DNA of 64,000 bases, taken from Brachionus rotundiformis (taxonomy: Eukaryota; Rotifera; Eurotatoria; Ploima; Brachionidae). Positions 34,961-46,202 of the stretch are shown piece after piece (the first letter of the stretch is position 1; every line of letters starts with the position of its first letter). Position numbers and translations under genes: made by a program. The stretch lies in contig JAESIW010000118.1 in NCBI GenBank assembly GCA_016802295.1, positions 567,727 through 631,726 on the forward strand. Reading direction: 5' to 3'. The notes under the pieces are model-generated. The model made no database searches. It worked only from the letters and a program-made list of their open reading frames with translations, and was not told the origin of the DNA.

Positions 34961-35470
34961 ATTTTAAATCAAATATCTTTCAATACTGTATCTTTTATAA
35001 GATATACTTTTTACATTTAATCAATATTTTATCCTTTATTAATTAATTAATTAATAAAATTTTTATTAAATCTTTAATGTTTTAATATAATCATTATCTC
35101 GATGGAAAAATGTTGACAATTCTCGAAATTTTATTTTTTCATTATTTAATTGTTTTTTTTCCTCAAAGTTTTACTTATTCCTAAATACCATTTCCAAATG
35201 TTCAGGTGTCCCATTCAATCTTTTTTTACAAAATTTATTTCTTTTGATTCGTTCAGCATTTGCTTTAGAGCTTTACGACTCTTTTTGTTTTCCTAGTTTG
35301 AAATATCCATAATGATTTTCTTCTTACCATAACATTTATGCACATTAAATATTCCTATAAGTAAGTTTACTTGGACTCCTTGGCCTTGTTTCTTCAATTA
35401 CTTCTTATATATATATAATATCAATATTTTATCCTTTATTAATTAATTAATTAATAAAAATTTTATTAAA
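34961..35470 (+). repeat. Duplicated 3' flank modules of the tandem-repeat gene
   Basis: The 100 bp after the stop (to about 35062, ending in a TTAATTAATTAATTAATAAA-type palindrome with a poly(A) signal) recurs after the second gene at 38397-38500. A second block at about 35315-35410 (containing CTTGGACTCCTTGGCC) recurs at 38680-38780. The TCAATATTTTATCC plus TTAATTAA palindrome module appears a third time at about 35418-35460, which suggests the remains of a further copy. Confidence 0.7.
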
Positions 35471-35789
35471 TTCTAAATATTTGGTATTATATCAACCCAT
35501 TTTTTTAGGATTCAAATCGAATACGTTTCTTTTTAATTTTGTTAAAACTTTTTTTTTATTTGATAATATATTTTTTATATAATTTTATTACAGATGATTT
35601 GTTTCTGTCTTTTTATAAATAATACAAATCAATTTTAAGGTTAAAAAAAAATTGGTATATTAGCTGGTTTAATATTTTACTAATTGGTTTGATAGATTGT
35701 TTCATCATCTTCTTTTAGCTCAGATAAATCTTTCTTACATTGTTCCAAGCTTTCTTTTATTCAATGATTGACCATTTAAATCCTTGTCT

Positions 35790-36120
35790 CCTAACCTGCA
35801 GTTTGAAAATTCAAGTCAATATAAAAAACTTGTGATTGACCTGGTATAATAAACTCTTTGAGTTCAAAGATTTAGAATAATTGTTCTTTAGTTTCGTATG
35901 TTACATGGGTCGGCAGAAGATGGACTTTTTTGCTATCCAATTTCTTACCATCAATATAAATTCTTTTTGGGTCTGCAGATTAAAAAGATCTGCTTTCGGG
36001 TGATTTCACCAAATAGATGGTTGAGCTCAATAATGCTTATTTAACCTGAGAAGAAATATCTATAAGATGAGATACAAGATCTTTAATTGCCGCAGTAAAA
36101 AGTGGACACTGAGGTTAATA
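35790..36120 (-). pseudogene. Decayed coding remnant, family not recognised
   Basis: On the minus strand a broken frame reads with plausible protein-like blocks: ELNHLFGEITRK, then a PKRIYIDGKKLDSKKVHLLP-like block and THVTYETKEQLF, then ELKEFIIPGQSQVF. Stops and frame changes separate them. Base composition is richer in GC than the flanks. I do not recognise the parent gene. It lies between the first tandem-repeat gene and SEC13. Confidence 0.45.
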
Positions 36121-36352
36121 TTTCGCAATGGAAGCCCTCCAGACTTAGTTTGATAGCATTTTTTAATTTTTTGCTCTCTTAGTAAACTGTTAAGAATATT
36201 ATATTTATAAAGACAAAATAAAATACTTTTCTAAAATATAATCATTTAAAATCATATAAATGCTACGTGTTTATTTTTTGATTTTCTTAAAAAAATTATT
36301 TAAATTTTGATTATAATCTATTAATAAATCATTATTTTTGTCTATTCTAATA

Positions 36353-37498
36353 ATGGTTAGTTTATTAAATAATTTTTAACTCTATGAAAATAATTAATAT
36401 TTTAATTAGACTTCAATATTAAACACTGTGGACACAAGCCATGAAGACTTAATTGTAGGATTATTTTAAAAAAATTAATTTTTAATTTAATTTTAAATTA
36501 AGCATGATGCTGCTTTAGATTATTATGGACAAAAACTTGCCACTTGTTCATCTGACCGTACAGTTAAAATTTTCGATGCTCAAAAAAACCAAAAAATCTT
36601 GATTGAAGATCTCAGAAGGTAAAATGATTACAGTTAAATCTAACTTGTTTTCAAAGAACTTAAATTTTTGCTTTTTGACAGACATGAAGGCCCAGTTTGG
36701 CAAGTATCATGGGCTCATCCAATGTTCGGAAATTATTTGGCTTCTTGCTCTTATGACAAGAAAGTAATTGTATGGAAAGAAATGAGCAACAATAAATGGA
36801 CACCTTTTTACATTTACCAAGGTCATGAGTCATCAGGTAAGCAAAATATAAAGCTATAAAAATAGAAAAATTTTTAAATTATCTAATAAGTGAATACAGT
36901 TAGTTGGGCACCTTGTGAATTTGGTTTAGTGTTTGCTTGTGGTAGTTCAGATGGTTGTATCAGTATAGTTTCCCTGAGTGGTGATGGAAATTGGATAGCA
37001 AGAAAAATAGACAATGCTCATCCGACAGGTTGCACCTCGATAAGCTGGGCACCAGCCTTCCCGTCAGATGATCAGACCGAGTCAGTATTCAGCGCAAAAT
37101 GGCTAGTATCAGGTGGATGTGATAACACAGTGAAAATTTGGCGGGAAGAAAGCGGACAGTGGGTCCTTGATCATAAATTACAGGGACACACAGATTGGGT
37201 TCGAGACGTAGCATGGTCACAAAATGTAATTCATAACAAAACAAACATAGCAAGCTGTTCTCAATCAGGAAAGGTAATTATATGGTCATGTGATCTAAGT
37301 GATACGACGAATGGTGCTCTTTCTATATGGAAATCAAAGGTCTTGCATGAATTTAATACGGTGGCCTGGCATGTAAGCTGGTCATTGACAAGCAATATGT
37401 TGGCTGTTTCCACAGGCGACAACAAAGTAACGATATGGAAAGAAGATCATCTTGGAAAGTACGAATGCATAAATGATGACAAACTCGGAACTATTTAA
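36353..37498 (+). CDS. SEC13: SEC13 WD-repeat protein (COPII coat / nuclear pore Y complex), 5 exons
   Basis: Exons at 36353-36355, 36410-36454, 36503-36618, 36682-36836 and 36891-37498 join exactly into 308 codons. Exon 1 contributes only the initiator ATG, immediately followed by GTTAGT. The product follows animal SEC13 throughout: NTVDTSHEDLI, the HDAALDYYG..LATCSSDRTVKIFD first blade, HEGPVWQVSWAHP, LASCSYDKKVIVWKE, WAPCEFGLVFACGSSDG, NAHPTGC, SGGCDNTVKIW, DWVRDVAW, ASCSQSGKV and WHVSWS...LAVSTGDNKVTIWKE. Six WD blades form an open propeller that pairs with SEC31 at ER exit sites and with NUP145C/NUP96 in the nuclear pore. All introns are 48-63 bp. It is sandwiched between the two near-identical tandem-repeat genes. 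Confidence 0.96.
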
Positions 37499-37760
37499 AA
37501 AAATAAATATATGTTTTTATTATTGTTTACCTAAAACTTATTAAAACTAATACTTTTTAATGTAGTTATAAAATAAAAATCGACTTTTAAAAAATTATTT
37601 GTTTTAGTTCTAAAATTGATAAAAGGGTAAAAAGTAAAAAAAATGATGACCAAATTAATGTCTAAACACCCACCAAAATTTAATAAGATTAAAAAAATTT
37701 AAAATAAAAAAATAATAAGGCGTTAAAAGATGACAAATTCACATAGACGAAAAAAAAATG

Positions 37761-37770
37761 TATAAAAATA
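37761..37770 (+). promoter_or_regulatory. TATA box of tandem-repeat secreted protein gene 2
   Basis: TATAAAAATA lies 45 bases upstream of the ATG at 37806, matching the position of the TATA element of the first copy. Confidence 0.5.
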
Positions 37771-37805
37771 AAAAAAAATCGAGAAATCAAGACAGAAGAT
37801 AAAAA

Positions 37806-38396
37806 ATGAAATCAATAATTGTATTGTTAGCTTGTTTGGCTATTGCATATTCAGTCCCAGTAAAACAAGTCGCTGAACCAAAAGATTTGGTCGACTTTGC
37901 TTTGAACGCTTTGGGTTTGGGTCAAGTTATTGACACCATCCAAGCTTTGGGAGCTGACTACTGGAACCAAATTAAACAAATTGCCACTCAATTGTTGTTC
38001 GCTGGTCAAAACATTTGGGAACAAGCCAAACTTGTCTTCCAACAATTGGTCTCCGATTTGCAAAACCACGCCACTGATGCTTTGCCATTAGTTGTTCAAG
38101 CCATCGGTCAATTGACTTCTTTGGTTGGTCAATCAGGAAAAAGAGATTTGGTCGACTTTGCTTTGAACGCTTTGGGTTTGGGTCAAGTTATTGACACCAT
38201 CCAAGCTTTGGGAGCTGACTACTGGAACCAAATTAAACAAATTGCCACTCAATTGTTGTTCGCTGGTCAAAACATTTGGGAACAAGCCAAACTTGTCTTC
38301 CAACAATTGGTCTCCGATTTGCAAAACCACGCCACTGATGCTTTGCCATTAGTTGTTCAAGCCATCGGTCAATTGACTTCTTTGGTCCAAGGTTAA
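37806..38396 (+). CDS. Secreted tandem-repeat protein 2 (near-identical twin of gene at 34370), 196 aa
   Basis: Same signal peptide, spacer, two 87-residue units and GKR junction as the gene at 34370. I see only a silent base difference in the coding part (TTCTTTGG at 38117 against TTCATTGG at 34681), so the proteins are the same. Homology continues into the 3' flank through the stop and poly(A) region, while the 5' flanks differ beyond the TATA area. Four repeat units across two genes, all almost identical, point to gene conversion or very recent duplication. The function is inferred only from resemblance to rotifer MMR-B. A structural, mucus-like or pheromone precursor role is equally open. 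Confidence 0.85.
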   Translation: MKSIIVLLACLAIAYSVPVKQVAEPKDLVDFALNALGLGQVIDTIQALGADYWNQIKQIATQLLFAGQNIWEQAKLVFQQLVSDLQNHATDALPLVVQAIGQLTSLVGQSGKRDLVDFALNALGLGQVIDTIQALGADYWNQIKQIATQLLFAGQNIWEQAKLVFQQLVSDLQNHATDALPLVVQAIGQLTSLVQG

Positions 38397-38790
38397 ATTT
38401 TAAATCAAATATCTTTCAATACTGTATCTTTTATAAGATATACTTTTTACATTTAATCAATATTTTATCCTTTATTAATCAATTAATTAATAAATCTTTT
38501 AGTTAATCTTTTTAATTTATTTTTTTTATGAATATCTTTATTTTTATATCCTAATTCATTTTAGAATAGTTTATAATATTTAATTAATTACAATAAAAAT
38601 TATAATCCATTTAAAGATATATCATCATATTTATTTTTCAGTGCAATATCTGTTTTCCTTGTGAGAAATATACATGTTGATTTTCTTCTTATCATAACAT
38701 TTATGAACATTAAATATTTCTTAAAGTAAGTTTTCTTGGACTCCTTGGCCTTGTTTGTTGAATTACTTCTTATGTATAATAATAATTGAA
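38397..38790 (+). repeat. 3' flank modules of tandem-repeat gene 2
   Basis: The first 100 bp match the 3' flank of gene 1 almost exactly. A second module at about 38680-38780 matches 35315-35410 with scattered changes. It contains AATAAA poly(A) signals and no gene. Confidence 0.65.
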
Positions 38791-39177
38791 TAATAAAGAA
38801 TAATAATGATTTCAACAATATTTTAATATAAGAAATTAAATCTAAACTTTGTCAAAATGCAAACTCAGTATTTGAGCATTGTACAAAGAATCGTGTAACT
38901 TTTAATTCAAACAAAAAAATTATTCAAATTTTTTTATTTAAGATGAAAAATTCAAAATTTTCAAATAATTCTAACCCGAATAAGACAATTCAAATATCAT
39001 CACTAATACGGGGACAGTTTTAAGATTGGTTAAGGTTCAAGATCACCAAGGTGCCTTGTGACCTAGTTGTCCGATGGACGACTAAATTAAAAAAAAATAC
39101 AGCATAATGCAAAAGTTAAAGAATTTTTTATTATTTAATATATAAAATGACCGCTTTTGGCGCCTTAACTGCTATAA

Positions 39178-39971
39178 GTTTACTTTTTTTAACAGAAAGT
39201 TAACTTGAAAAATGGTGTCAAATATAAAATACAAAAAGATTCCTAAAAATAGTATTTTTATTGAAACATATGGTCAAAATCATATGTATGGTTCAATATC
39301 TGGAACCCGGAATTCAAGTTTAAATTTCAAACTTTCAACTTTACTCTAACATCTCCAGAAATTCAGGAGATGACTTTTTTTAGTCTTTTTGAGAGGATAT
39401 TTTTAGCCATGAAGGTTTAGCCCAAAAGTGTTTGTGTTGCTGAAAAAAATCAGTTTTGATTTACGGAATGTTTATATTTTTAGGTATGTTTATTACAATT
39501 TAATACTTGAAATGATCACCTTTGGGGTTATAACAAGCCTAAACTCTTTTTGGTATATATTCAATCAATTTTTGTACGTACCCAGTCGGAAATTAACCAA
39601 CCTTTGGGTAAAACCTCGTTTAAATGCTCAATAGAGGTTACTTTATTATGTTCTCCATTTTATTGCTATCTATGTATGACCATAAGTTCTCGATTTGGTT
39701 GAGCTATGGTGAACGGGCACACCATAGCAGAATCTCAATGTTCTATTTTTGAACGAGTCGCTCAGCTAGCGGTATATGTTGAAGTCCCATTTTTTTGAAA
39801 ATGTCTTGTCCAAGGGTCACTTGGCTCATAAAGGAGCTCAACAGATGGTAAAAGATTGTTTTCCAAGGTGTTGATAAAGGCAAATTGATTAATTCGTCAT
39901 GTATGCATGTTGTTTATACCAGCGCCTTTGTGAGAAATTTATCTCCAGATACCGGCTGAGCCTCCACCGTT
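39178..39971 (-). mobile_element. Degenerate Tc1/mariner transposase copy B
   Basis: A second copy of the element at 13638-14580, with scattered base changes and short indels. The same minus-strand relics of the transposase C-terminus are readable (GGGS..W-like, NQIENLWSY-like, VQKLIEYIPKRV). It ends at about 39971 in the GGGS block, where copy A continues further. Both are inactive. It lies about 500 bp upstream of the intact PAM2-motif gene. Confidence 0.8.
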
Positions 39972-40748
39972 CTGTAACAAAATTGGCAATTGAATCGTTA
40001 TCGAATTGTTTTCGTAATTTTACAAAATGCCTCAATTCTACACCATAGAGATGATATCAAAACCATAAGAGAGAGAGAGAAAAAACAGAAATCACTTCTT
40101 CATTAATGGGATATCTGGTTGATGATAAATATTTCCATGTAATGTGGTGGAGTTTTCAAAGCTGGATTGGATCAGATTTGAACATGACCCTAAAAAAGCC
40201 CGTTCCTCGTATTAAACATTTAATTTTTTTAATAAACTATCTAGTTTCATTTTTAATATTGGACATCATCTTAATCACATTTTATTCTTTTTAATTTTAC
40301 ATTAACATAAAGTGAGATAATCCAAATGTTTGGCATATTGTTATCTATTTTAAGAGACTGTTTTATTTAGATCATAATAAATTTTACATAACTTTGAAAA
40401 TCAAATTTATAATCTAATCTTTCATGGTCATATAATTTAGTAAAACAAAATAAAATAGTAAAACTATTCGTTCTTTTTTATATAAAACCAAAATATCAAT
40501 TAAATTTGCTCGTAAAAAAAAAGCACAACATAAATTCACTATAAAGAAATAGCAAAATCTAATAGAAGCATAAACTTATTATTTTCCTTTACAATTGCTA
40601 AATATTTTCATAATTTCAAAAATGGTTTCTTTGATTCTTCAATTCATTTCAGCTAATACATTTTTTTAATTCGCAAATTATTTTCAAATAATCTTGTTAA
40701 TTACTCTCTCTTTATTTAAGAGATTTGAAATAGTTTTTTGCTTAAACA
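39972..40748. other. Intergenic region upstream of the PAM2-motif gene
   Basis: Contains a short (AG)n run at about 40067-40080 and otherwise AT-rich DNA. A 62-codon open stretch at 40106-40294 has no recognisable similarity and I do not call it a gene. Confidence 0.4.
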
Positions 40749-41264
40749 ATGAGCGATCCAATAAGCTCTTCCAAGTTGAATCCAAGTGCAGTTGAGTTTG
40801 TACCAAGCTTTATGCAGAAAAAGAACTATCAACCAGCAAGTCTTCAGAGCGATATAGACCCTTTTGAGATGGAGGCAAGGTGTGAAGCAGTGGTGGAAAT
40901 TTTGCAAGATGACCGAATCCGTGACCAACTGAACCCTGCCGCTCAACAGGCCGCTTCGCCGCAAAGTCCGCCCCAGGAATCCTCGGAAAACGGCTGCGAG
41001 GAGGAGGACATGATGGAAATGATGGCAATGCAAGAGGAGTGCCGCTTGGAAATGATGAAGTTTTACATTCAATCGCAAAACCCGAATTTGTTTGAGGAAA
41101 TTTACCATGACGTAAGCTATCCGGAAAAATTGTTGGAGCCTAAGAAAAAGACAGAGAAAGATGTCAAAGTGGAAAAAGCCAAGGATGCAATTGTCAATGA
41201 TCTTAACACGTCATCGCCAGACTATATACCACAAAAAATGTCCCAGCTCGATATAAACAAATAA
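40749..41264 (+). CDS. PAM2-motif (poly(A)-binding-protein interacting) protein, 171 aa
   Basis: Residues 8-21 read SKLNPSAVEFVPSF, a textbook PAM2 motif (Leu-Asn-Pro-x-Ala-x-x-Phe-x-Pro) that binds the MLLE domain of cytoplasmic poly(A)-binding protein. A second LNPAA core near residue 61 may be a weaker PAM2-like site. The middle is acidic and Met/Glu-rich (EEEDMMEMMAMQEE), probably helical, and the C-terminal part is Lys-rich and disordered. PAM2 occurs in PAIP1/2, TOB, ataxin-2, eRF3 and others, but outside the motif I see no match to any of these, so the subfamily stays open. The likely role is control of mRNA translation or deadenylation through PABP. A broken copy lies at 30859-31300. 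Confidence 0.8.
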   Translation: MSDPISSSKLNPSAVEFVPSFMQKKNYQPASLQSDIDPFEMEARCEAVVEILQDDRIRDQLNPAAQQAASPQSPPQESSENGCEEEDMMEMMAMQEECRLEMMKFYIQSQNPNLFEEIYHDVSYPEKLLEPKKKTEKDVKVEKAKDAIVNDLNTSSPDYIPQKMSQLDINK

Positions 41265-42190
41265 ATTTTAAGTTGACTTTTTAGTCGATCAGTTTGATTT
41301 TCTCCTGTAACTTAAAAATATTTGCTGTTTGTTGTACAAATGGTTGAATTATATTTTTGGATAATTTTTTGTTAGATTAAAAATGGTTAAAGTAAAAAAA
41401 AAAACATCTAATCGAAATAAATCTGATTTTTTTTCTTTTTTTCGAGTTTTTTTAAGTTTAAAAAAGTAAATAATACGAAGCCTTAGTTTTAATCTGAAAT
41501 GACCAGGTTTTTAAATTTTTTATTTTTTTGTAAGCGAAATAAAATAAGAATCTTATTTTGAAGTAAAAAAATTATAACAATACTTATAATTAAATAAAAT
41601 ATCGCGAAAAAAAATTTTGTTTTTTGTTTAATTTATTTTAGGAAAAGGAAATGTGTAAAACTTGGTTTTAAAATATAAAAGATCAAAAACAACCACTTTG
41701 ACCTTAATTAAAAAATTAACAACATTTAGAATTGAGATAAAATTTTTGTATGATTATGTAAGTAATCAAGTCAATATTTTTTTATTATTATAATTAAATA
41801 GTTCGTTGTAATGGATCACGGTCCTTCTTTTCGTCCAGAGAATAAAATAAAAATAGAAAAAAAAATTGGGTTAATGTTTAGCATATAAGAACTTAAAAAA
41901 ACGATTTTAAAATCAGGTTTGAAATAAATTGTTGAAATTTTGCATTAGAGATAAAAACTTTGGATTTAAAGGTTCCGTAATGTCCTATATGTTTCCAAAT
42001 CAAGAATAAGTTGTTGATGACTAGTTCTTATGTTTTAGAAAACCTTCCAAAAATACAAAAAAAAGATATTTTTAAAGTTTAGATATGTATTTGTTTTAAT
42101 TTCGTTTCATTTAGTTGAAAAAAAAAATGGTATAAACATTTTTGAAATAATTTTGGTTAAATAGTTTTTGCAAATTGTGACTTTCTGAGT
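41265..42190. other. Intergenic AT-rich DNA
   Basis: No gene seen. The region ends at the satellite array. Confidence 0.45.
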
Positions 42191-42194
42191 GGTC

Positions 42195-43950
42195 TTAGTA
42201 GATGCACTTTAACATACAACTTGGAGGTTTCGGTCACTCGAAAGTATCATAGAAAATTTTCACTTTGAAAATGTCCAAAAAAAGCGTTTTTTTCGATATT
42301 TCAAAGTTAAATTTCTAACTCAATCCTTAACATATCAGGACAAAATTTAAGTCGCTTATAAAGCACTAAATTCTGAGAACTTTGGCTTTTAAAGTGCAGG
42401 AAAACTCTAAAAATTGATAGAGTAATTGAACTTTGAAATTTAAAACTTTTTAAATTTTTAAATTGAATGGTCACGTTCAGGACCTTATTTCTCTATCGTC
42501 CTTTGGCCTACCGAGGACCCCGAGTGCTCAAAGGCAAGCTCAGTAGATGCACTTTAACATACTACTTGGAGGTTTCGGTCACTCGAAAGGATCATAGAAA
42601 ATTTTCACTTTGAAAATGTCCAAAAAAAGCGTTTTTTTCGATATTTCAAAGTTAAATTTCTAACTCAATCCTTAACATATCAGGACAAAATTTTAGTCGC
42701 TTATAAAGCACTAAATTCTGAGAACTTTGGCTTTTAAAGTGCAGGAAAACTCTAAAAATTGACAGAGTTATTCCACTTTGAAATTTAAAATTTTTAATTA
42801 ATTTAAAATGAATGGTCACGTTCAGGACCTTATTTCTCTATGGTCCTTTGGCCTACCGAGGTCCCCGAGTACTCAAAAGCAAGCTTAGAAGTTGCTCTTT
42901 AACATAGTACTTGGAGGTTGTGGTCACTCGAAAGGATCATAGAAAATTTCGACTTTGAAAATGTCCAAAAAACGCGTTTTTTTCGATATTTCAAAGTTAA
43001 ATTTTTAACTCAATCCTTAACATATCAAGACAAAATTTTAGTCACTTATAAAGCACTAAATTCTGAGAACTTTGGCTTTTAAAGTGCAGGAAAACTCTAA
43101 AAATTGACAGAGTAATTCCACTTTGAAATTTAAAATTTTTAATTAATTTAAAATGAATGGTCACGTTCAGGACCTTATATCTCTATGGTCCTTTGGCCTA
43201 CCGAGGTCCCCGAGTACTCAAAAGCAAGCTTAGAAGTTGCTCTTTAACATAGTACTTGGAGGTTGTGGTCACTCGAAAGGATCATAGAAAATTTCGACTT
43301 TGAAAATGTCCAAAAAACGCGTTTTTTTCGATATTTCAAAGTTAAATTTTTAACTCGATACTTAACGTATCAAGACAAAATTATAGTCACTTATAAAGCA
43401 CTAAATTCTGAGAACTTTGGCTTTTAAAGTGCAGGAAAACTCTAAAAATTGACAGAGTTATTCCACTTTGAAATTTAAAATTTTTAATTAATTTAAAATG
43501 AATGGTCACGTTCAGGACCTTATTTCTCTATGGTCCTTTGGCCTACCGAGGTCCCCGAGTACTCAAAAGCAAGCTTAGAAGTTGCTCTTTAACATAGTAC
43601 TTGGAGGTTGTGGTCACTCGAAAGGATCATAGAAAATTTCGACTTTGAAAATGTCCAAAAAACGCGTTTTTTTCGATATTTCAAAGTTAAATTTTTAACT
43701 CGATACTTAACGTATCAAGACAAAATTATAGTCACTTATAAAGCACTAAATTCTGAGAACTTTGGCTTTTAAAGTGCAGGAAAACTCTAAAAATTGACAG
43801 AGTTATTCCACTTTGAAATTTAAAATTTTTAATTAATTTAAAATGAATGCTCACGTTCAGGACCTTATTTCTCTATGGTCCTTTGGCCTAACGAGGTCTC
43901 TGAGTACTCAAAAGCAAGCTTAGAAGTTGCTCTTTAACATAGTACTTGCC
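42195..43950. repeat. Tandem satellite, unit about 345 bp, about 5 copies
   Basis: The same block (TTTAACATA..ACTTGGAGGTT, then GGTCACTCGAAAGGATCATAG, then TCCTTTGGCCTACCGAGG) recurs with starts at about 42201, 42545, 42891, 43236, 43581 and a final partial copy at 43926. The spacings are 344-346 bp. The first two units differ most and the last three are nearly identical, the usual picture of an array homogenised toward one side. Each unit has long A/T-rich parts and one GC-richer patch. No reading frame is conserved between units. Confidence 0.92.
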
Positions 43951-45550
43951 CAACAGTGCTCCCATTAAGTACTTTTTACTATGTATCGATACATTTTGTA
44001 TAATATAAATACGATGAAGAAACTTGAGTCTTACATAAAATGGCAAAGAATATGGTACGTCAACTATAATTTTAAATTATGAAATTATATTTGAAGATCA
44101 AATTGATGATGGTAAAGATATAGGTGAAGAAGGTAGAAAATTCAGATTTTTTATCACTTTGATAAAAATCTTATGTTCATTAACTGGTTTTATAATGCAA
44201 AAAAAAATTTTCTCATTGTTATGGTTTAAATTAAATAATGCTTGTTTATATATAATTTAATGCTAAATAAATGATAAATTTATGCTTAATTAGAGATTTT
44301 TTAATGATTTTAATTTACTGCTAGTACCTTAAAAAATTAATGCTCATTCAGAATTTTTTAACGCTCATTTAAATACAAGCCTTTTAATAGAAGAGACCTT
44401 ATAAATAAATTTATTTTTAATTTTATAATTTTTTTATTTAAAAAAATAATTTTTGATTGACACAATTTTTATCATTAAACTAAAATATTCTTTTAAAAAT
44501 TTATTTTTTAATTTTCTTAATTAAAAAGATACTAGAACTTGTTAAACTTAACTCAAAAAGCTTAAAAAATTTATATTCTTTAGTAGTTTTCAGTCTTCCT
44601 TCGAGCTAGTTTTTAGAACTTTTCCATACCAAATTTTAGACAATATGTTTGGTTGCCCTCAAAAAAAATTTTTGTCAAATTAACATTTGATATAGCTAAA
44701 ATTATGAAAAATGATTTAGTAATGAGTAAAATTTGAAAAACAAACTAATTTTGTAAGAAAATTAAAAACAATATACATTTTCATTAAAAAAAGCTTTATT
44801 CACTGTGAGTGAGATTTTTAAATGTCAATTAAGAAGTTTTTTTTTAAATTTTCAAAAAAATATTTTTTTACAACTTATAATTTTTCAAAGTAATTAGTTT
44901 TTTATAATCACTTTCATTTTTGTAATAAAAGCATTAAAAAAATTTAAGTGAGCTTAAGTTAATTATAATTAAAATTTTTAAATCTAATTTATATTTGAGT
45001 AATTTACGATATTGTTTGAATATATTAAAAGGCTTAATTACTTTTAACCGTTTGGAGCCTAGGCTTTTTGAATTTCTAAAATTAAAAGTAATTACATAAA
45101 TTGAAATTAAAAAAAAACAAATTTTACCCTAAAATTCAAAAATTATCAAATAACTAATACAATTTTTATAAACCAACATTTTAAAAAGATTCAAATTATC
45201 TCAAATTAATAAAATTTATTACATACACTAATTATTATCTTTGAAAAAAGCAGCTTTTAAAAAATTTATTTCTTTGACTTGAATAATCAAAAAATTGATT
45301 TTTAAAAATTAAGAGACTTTTTTAAAAATGATTAAAATAGAATGTGTTGACGTGTTTAAAGCTAATGGCTTATTCTTTTAGGTTATTTTTTAATAATAAA
45401 ATACTTATAAATTCAACCACATTCAAAAACCAATTAGATATTAAAAAATAAATATTATAATAATTGTATTTATTTAGAAACACTTATTCATAAATCTAAC
45501 ACTTGATGTTGAATAATTACTAAATAGATAAAATGATATTGGTAATTTGT
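43951..45550. other. Intergenic AT-rich DNA
   Basis: Very AT-rich with no supported gene or repeat. Confidence 0.45.
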
Positions 45551-46020
45551 CACCCTCCTCTTTTCTCAACCGGGCTTGGGACCGGCTTTGGCAGAGTTAT
45601 GACGGCGTCTTTCCCTAAGAAGCCAGTGGGACGTTCATCATAAACAGCGCCACTCATTCGAGCACTCAATGGCTGCGAACTCGACAACTGTTTAGACTAG
45701 CTTGGAACCACAAACCAAGCGACTTCTCTCTCACTCGAGATAAAGTCTTAACTTAAGGCTTCCAAAGTTACGTACTGTCTGCAGAGGGTCAGCTGTACAG
45801 CAGATTCTCGCTCCTTTCGGATTCTATACTGGGAGATGGTCGAAGCCAGCGGCGCCCTCATACGACAAGACTTGGACAAAGACCCGTAGGCCTATGTACC
45901 CGCCATACAGCTCTTCTGCAGACTACGTGAAAGACCACATGCACATACGATGCATGTGGCTGCCACCACCCTCCTCTTTTTTCATCAGGGCTTGGGACCT
46001 GCGGATCGGCAGAGTTATGG
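45551..46020. repeat. GC-rich island bounded by direct repeats 416 bp apart
   Basis: A segment of near 50 percent GC in an AT-rich setting. Its first about 55 bases (CACCCTCCTCTTTT ... GGGCTTGGGACC ... GGCAGAGTTATG) recur at 45967-46020. There is no coherent reading frame on either strand; a 60-codon open frame at the right is not protein-like. The structure is that of a tandem-unit or LTR-like non-coding mobile sequence, for example a non-autonomous or Penelope-type end. I cannot name the family. Confidence 0.6.
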
Positions 46021-46202
46021 TGACTGCTTTTTGATTCCATTTTTTTAATTTAAAATATTTTTTAAAATTTCAAATTAAAAAAAATGAATTGATTTCTTCC
46101 AAAATGTCTTCCTAATTATATCCTTTTGCCAACATGAGTCATAAGAACTAATTTAACCAATTTAACTAATTTAACTAATTTAGTTAGTGTAACTTTTTAA
46201 AA

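Noticed and set aside
35641..35720. C/D box snoRNA on the minus strand (GATGATGA near 35705)
   Set aside because: No D box follows at a usable distance and there is no closing stem.
42195..43950. CRISPR-like array
   Set aside because: Units are 345 bp with no short direct repeat and spacer alternation, and the genome is eukaryotic.
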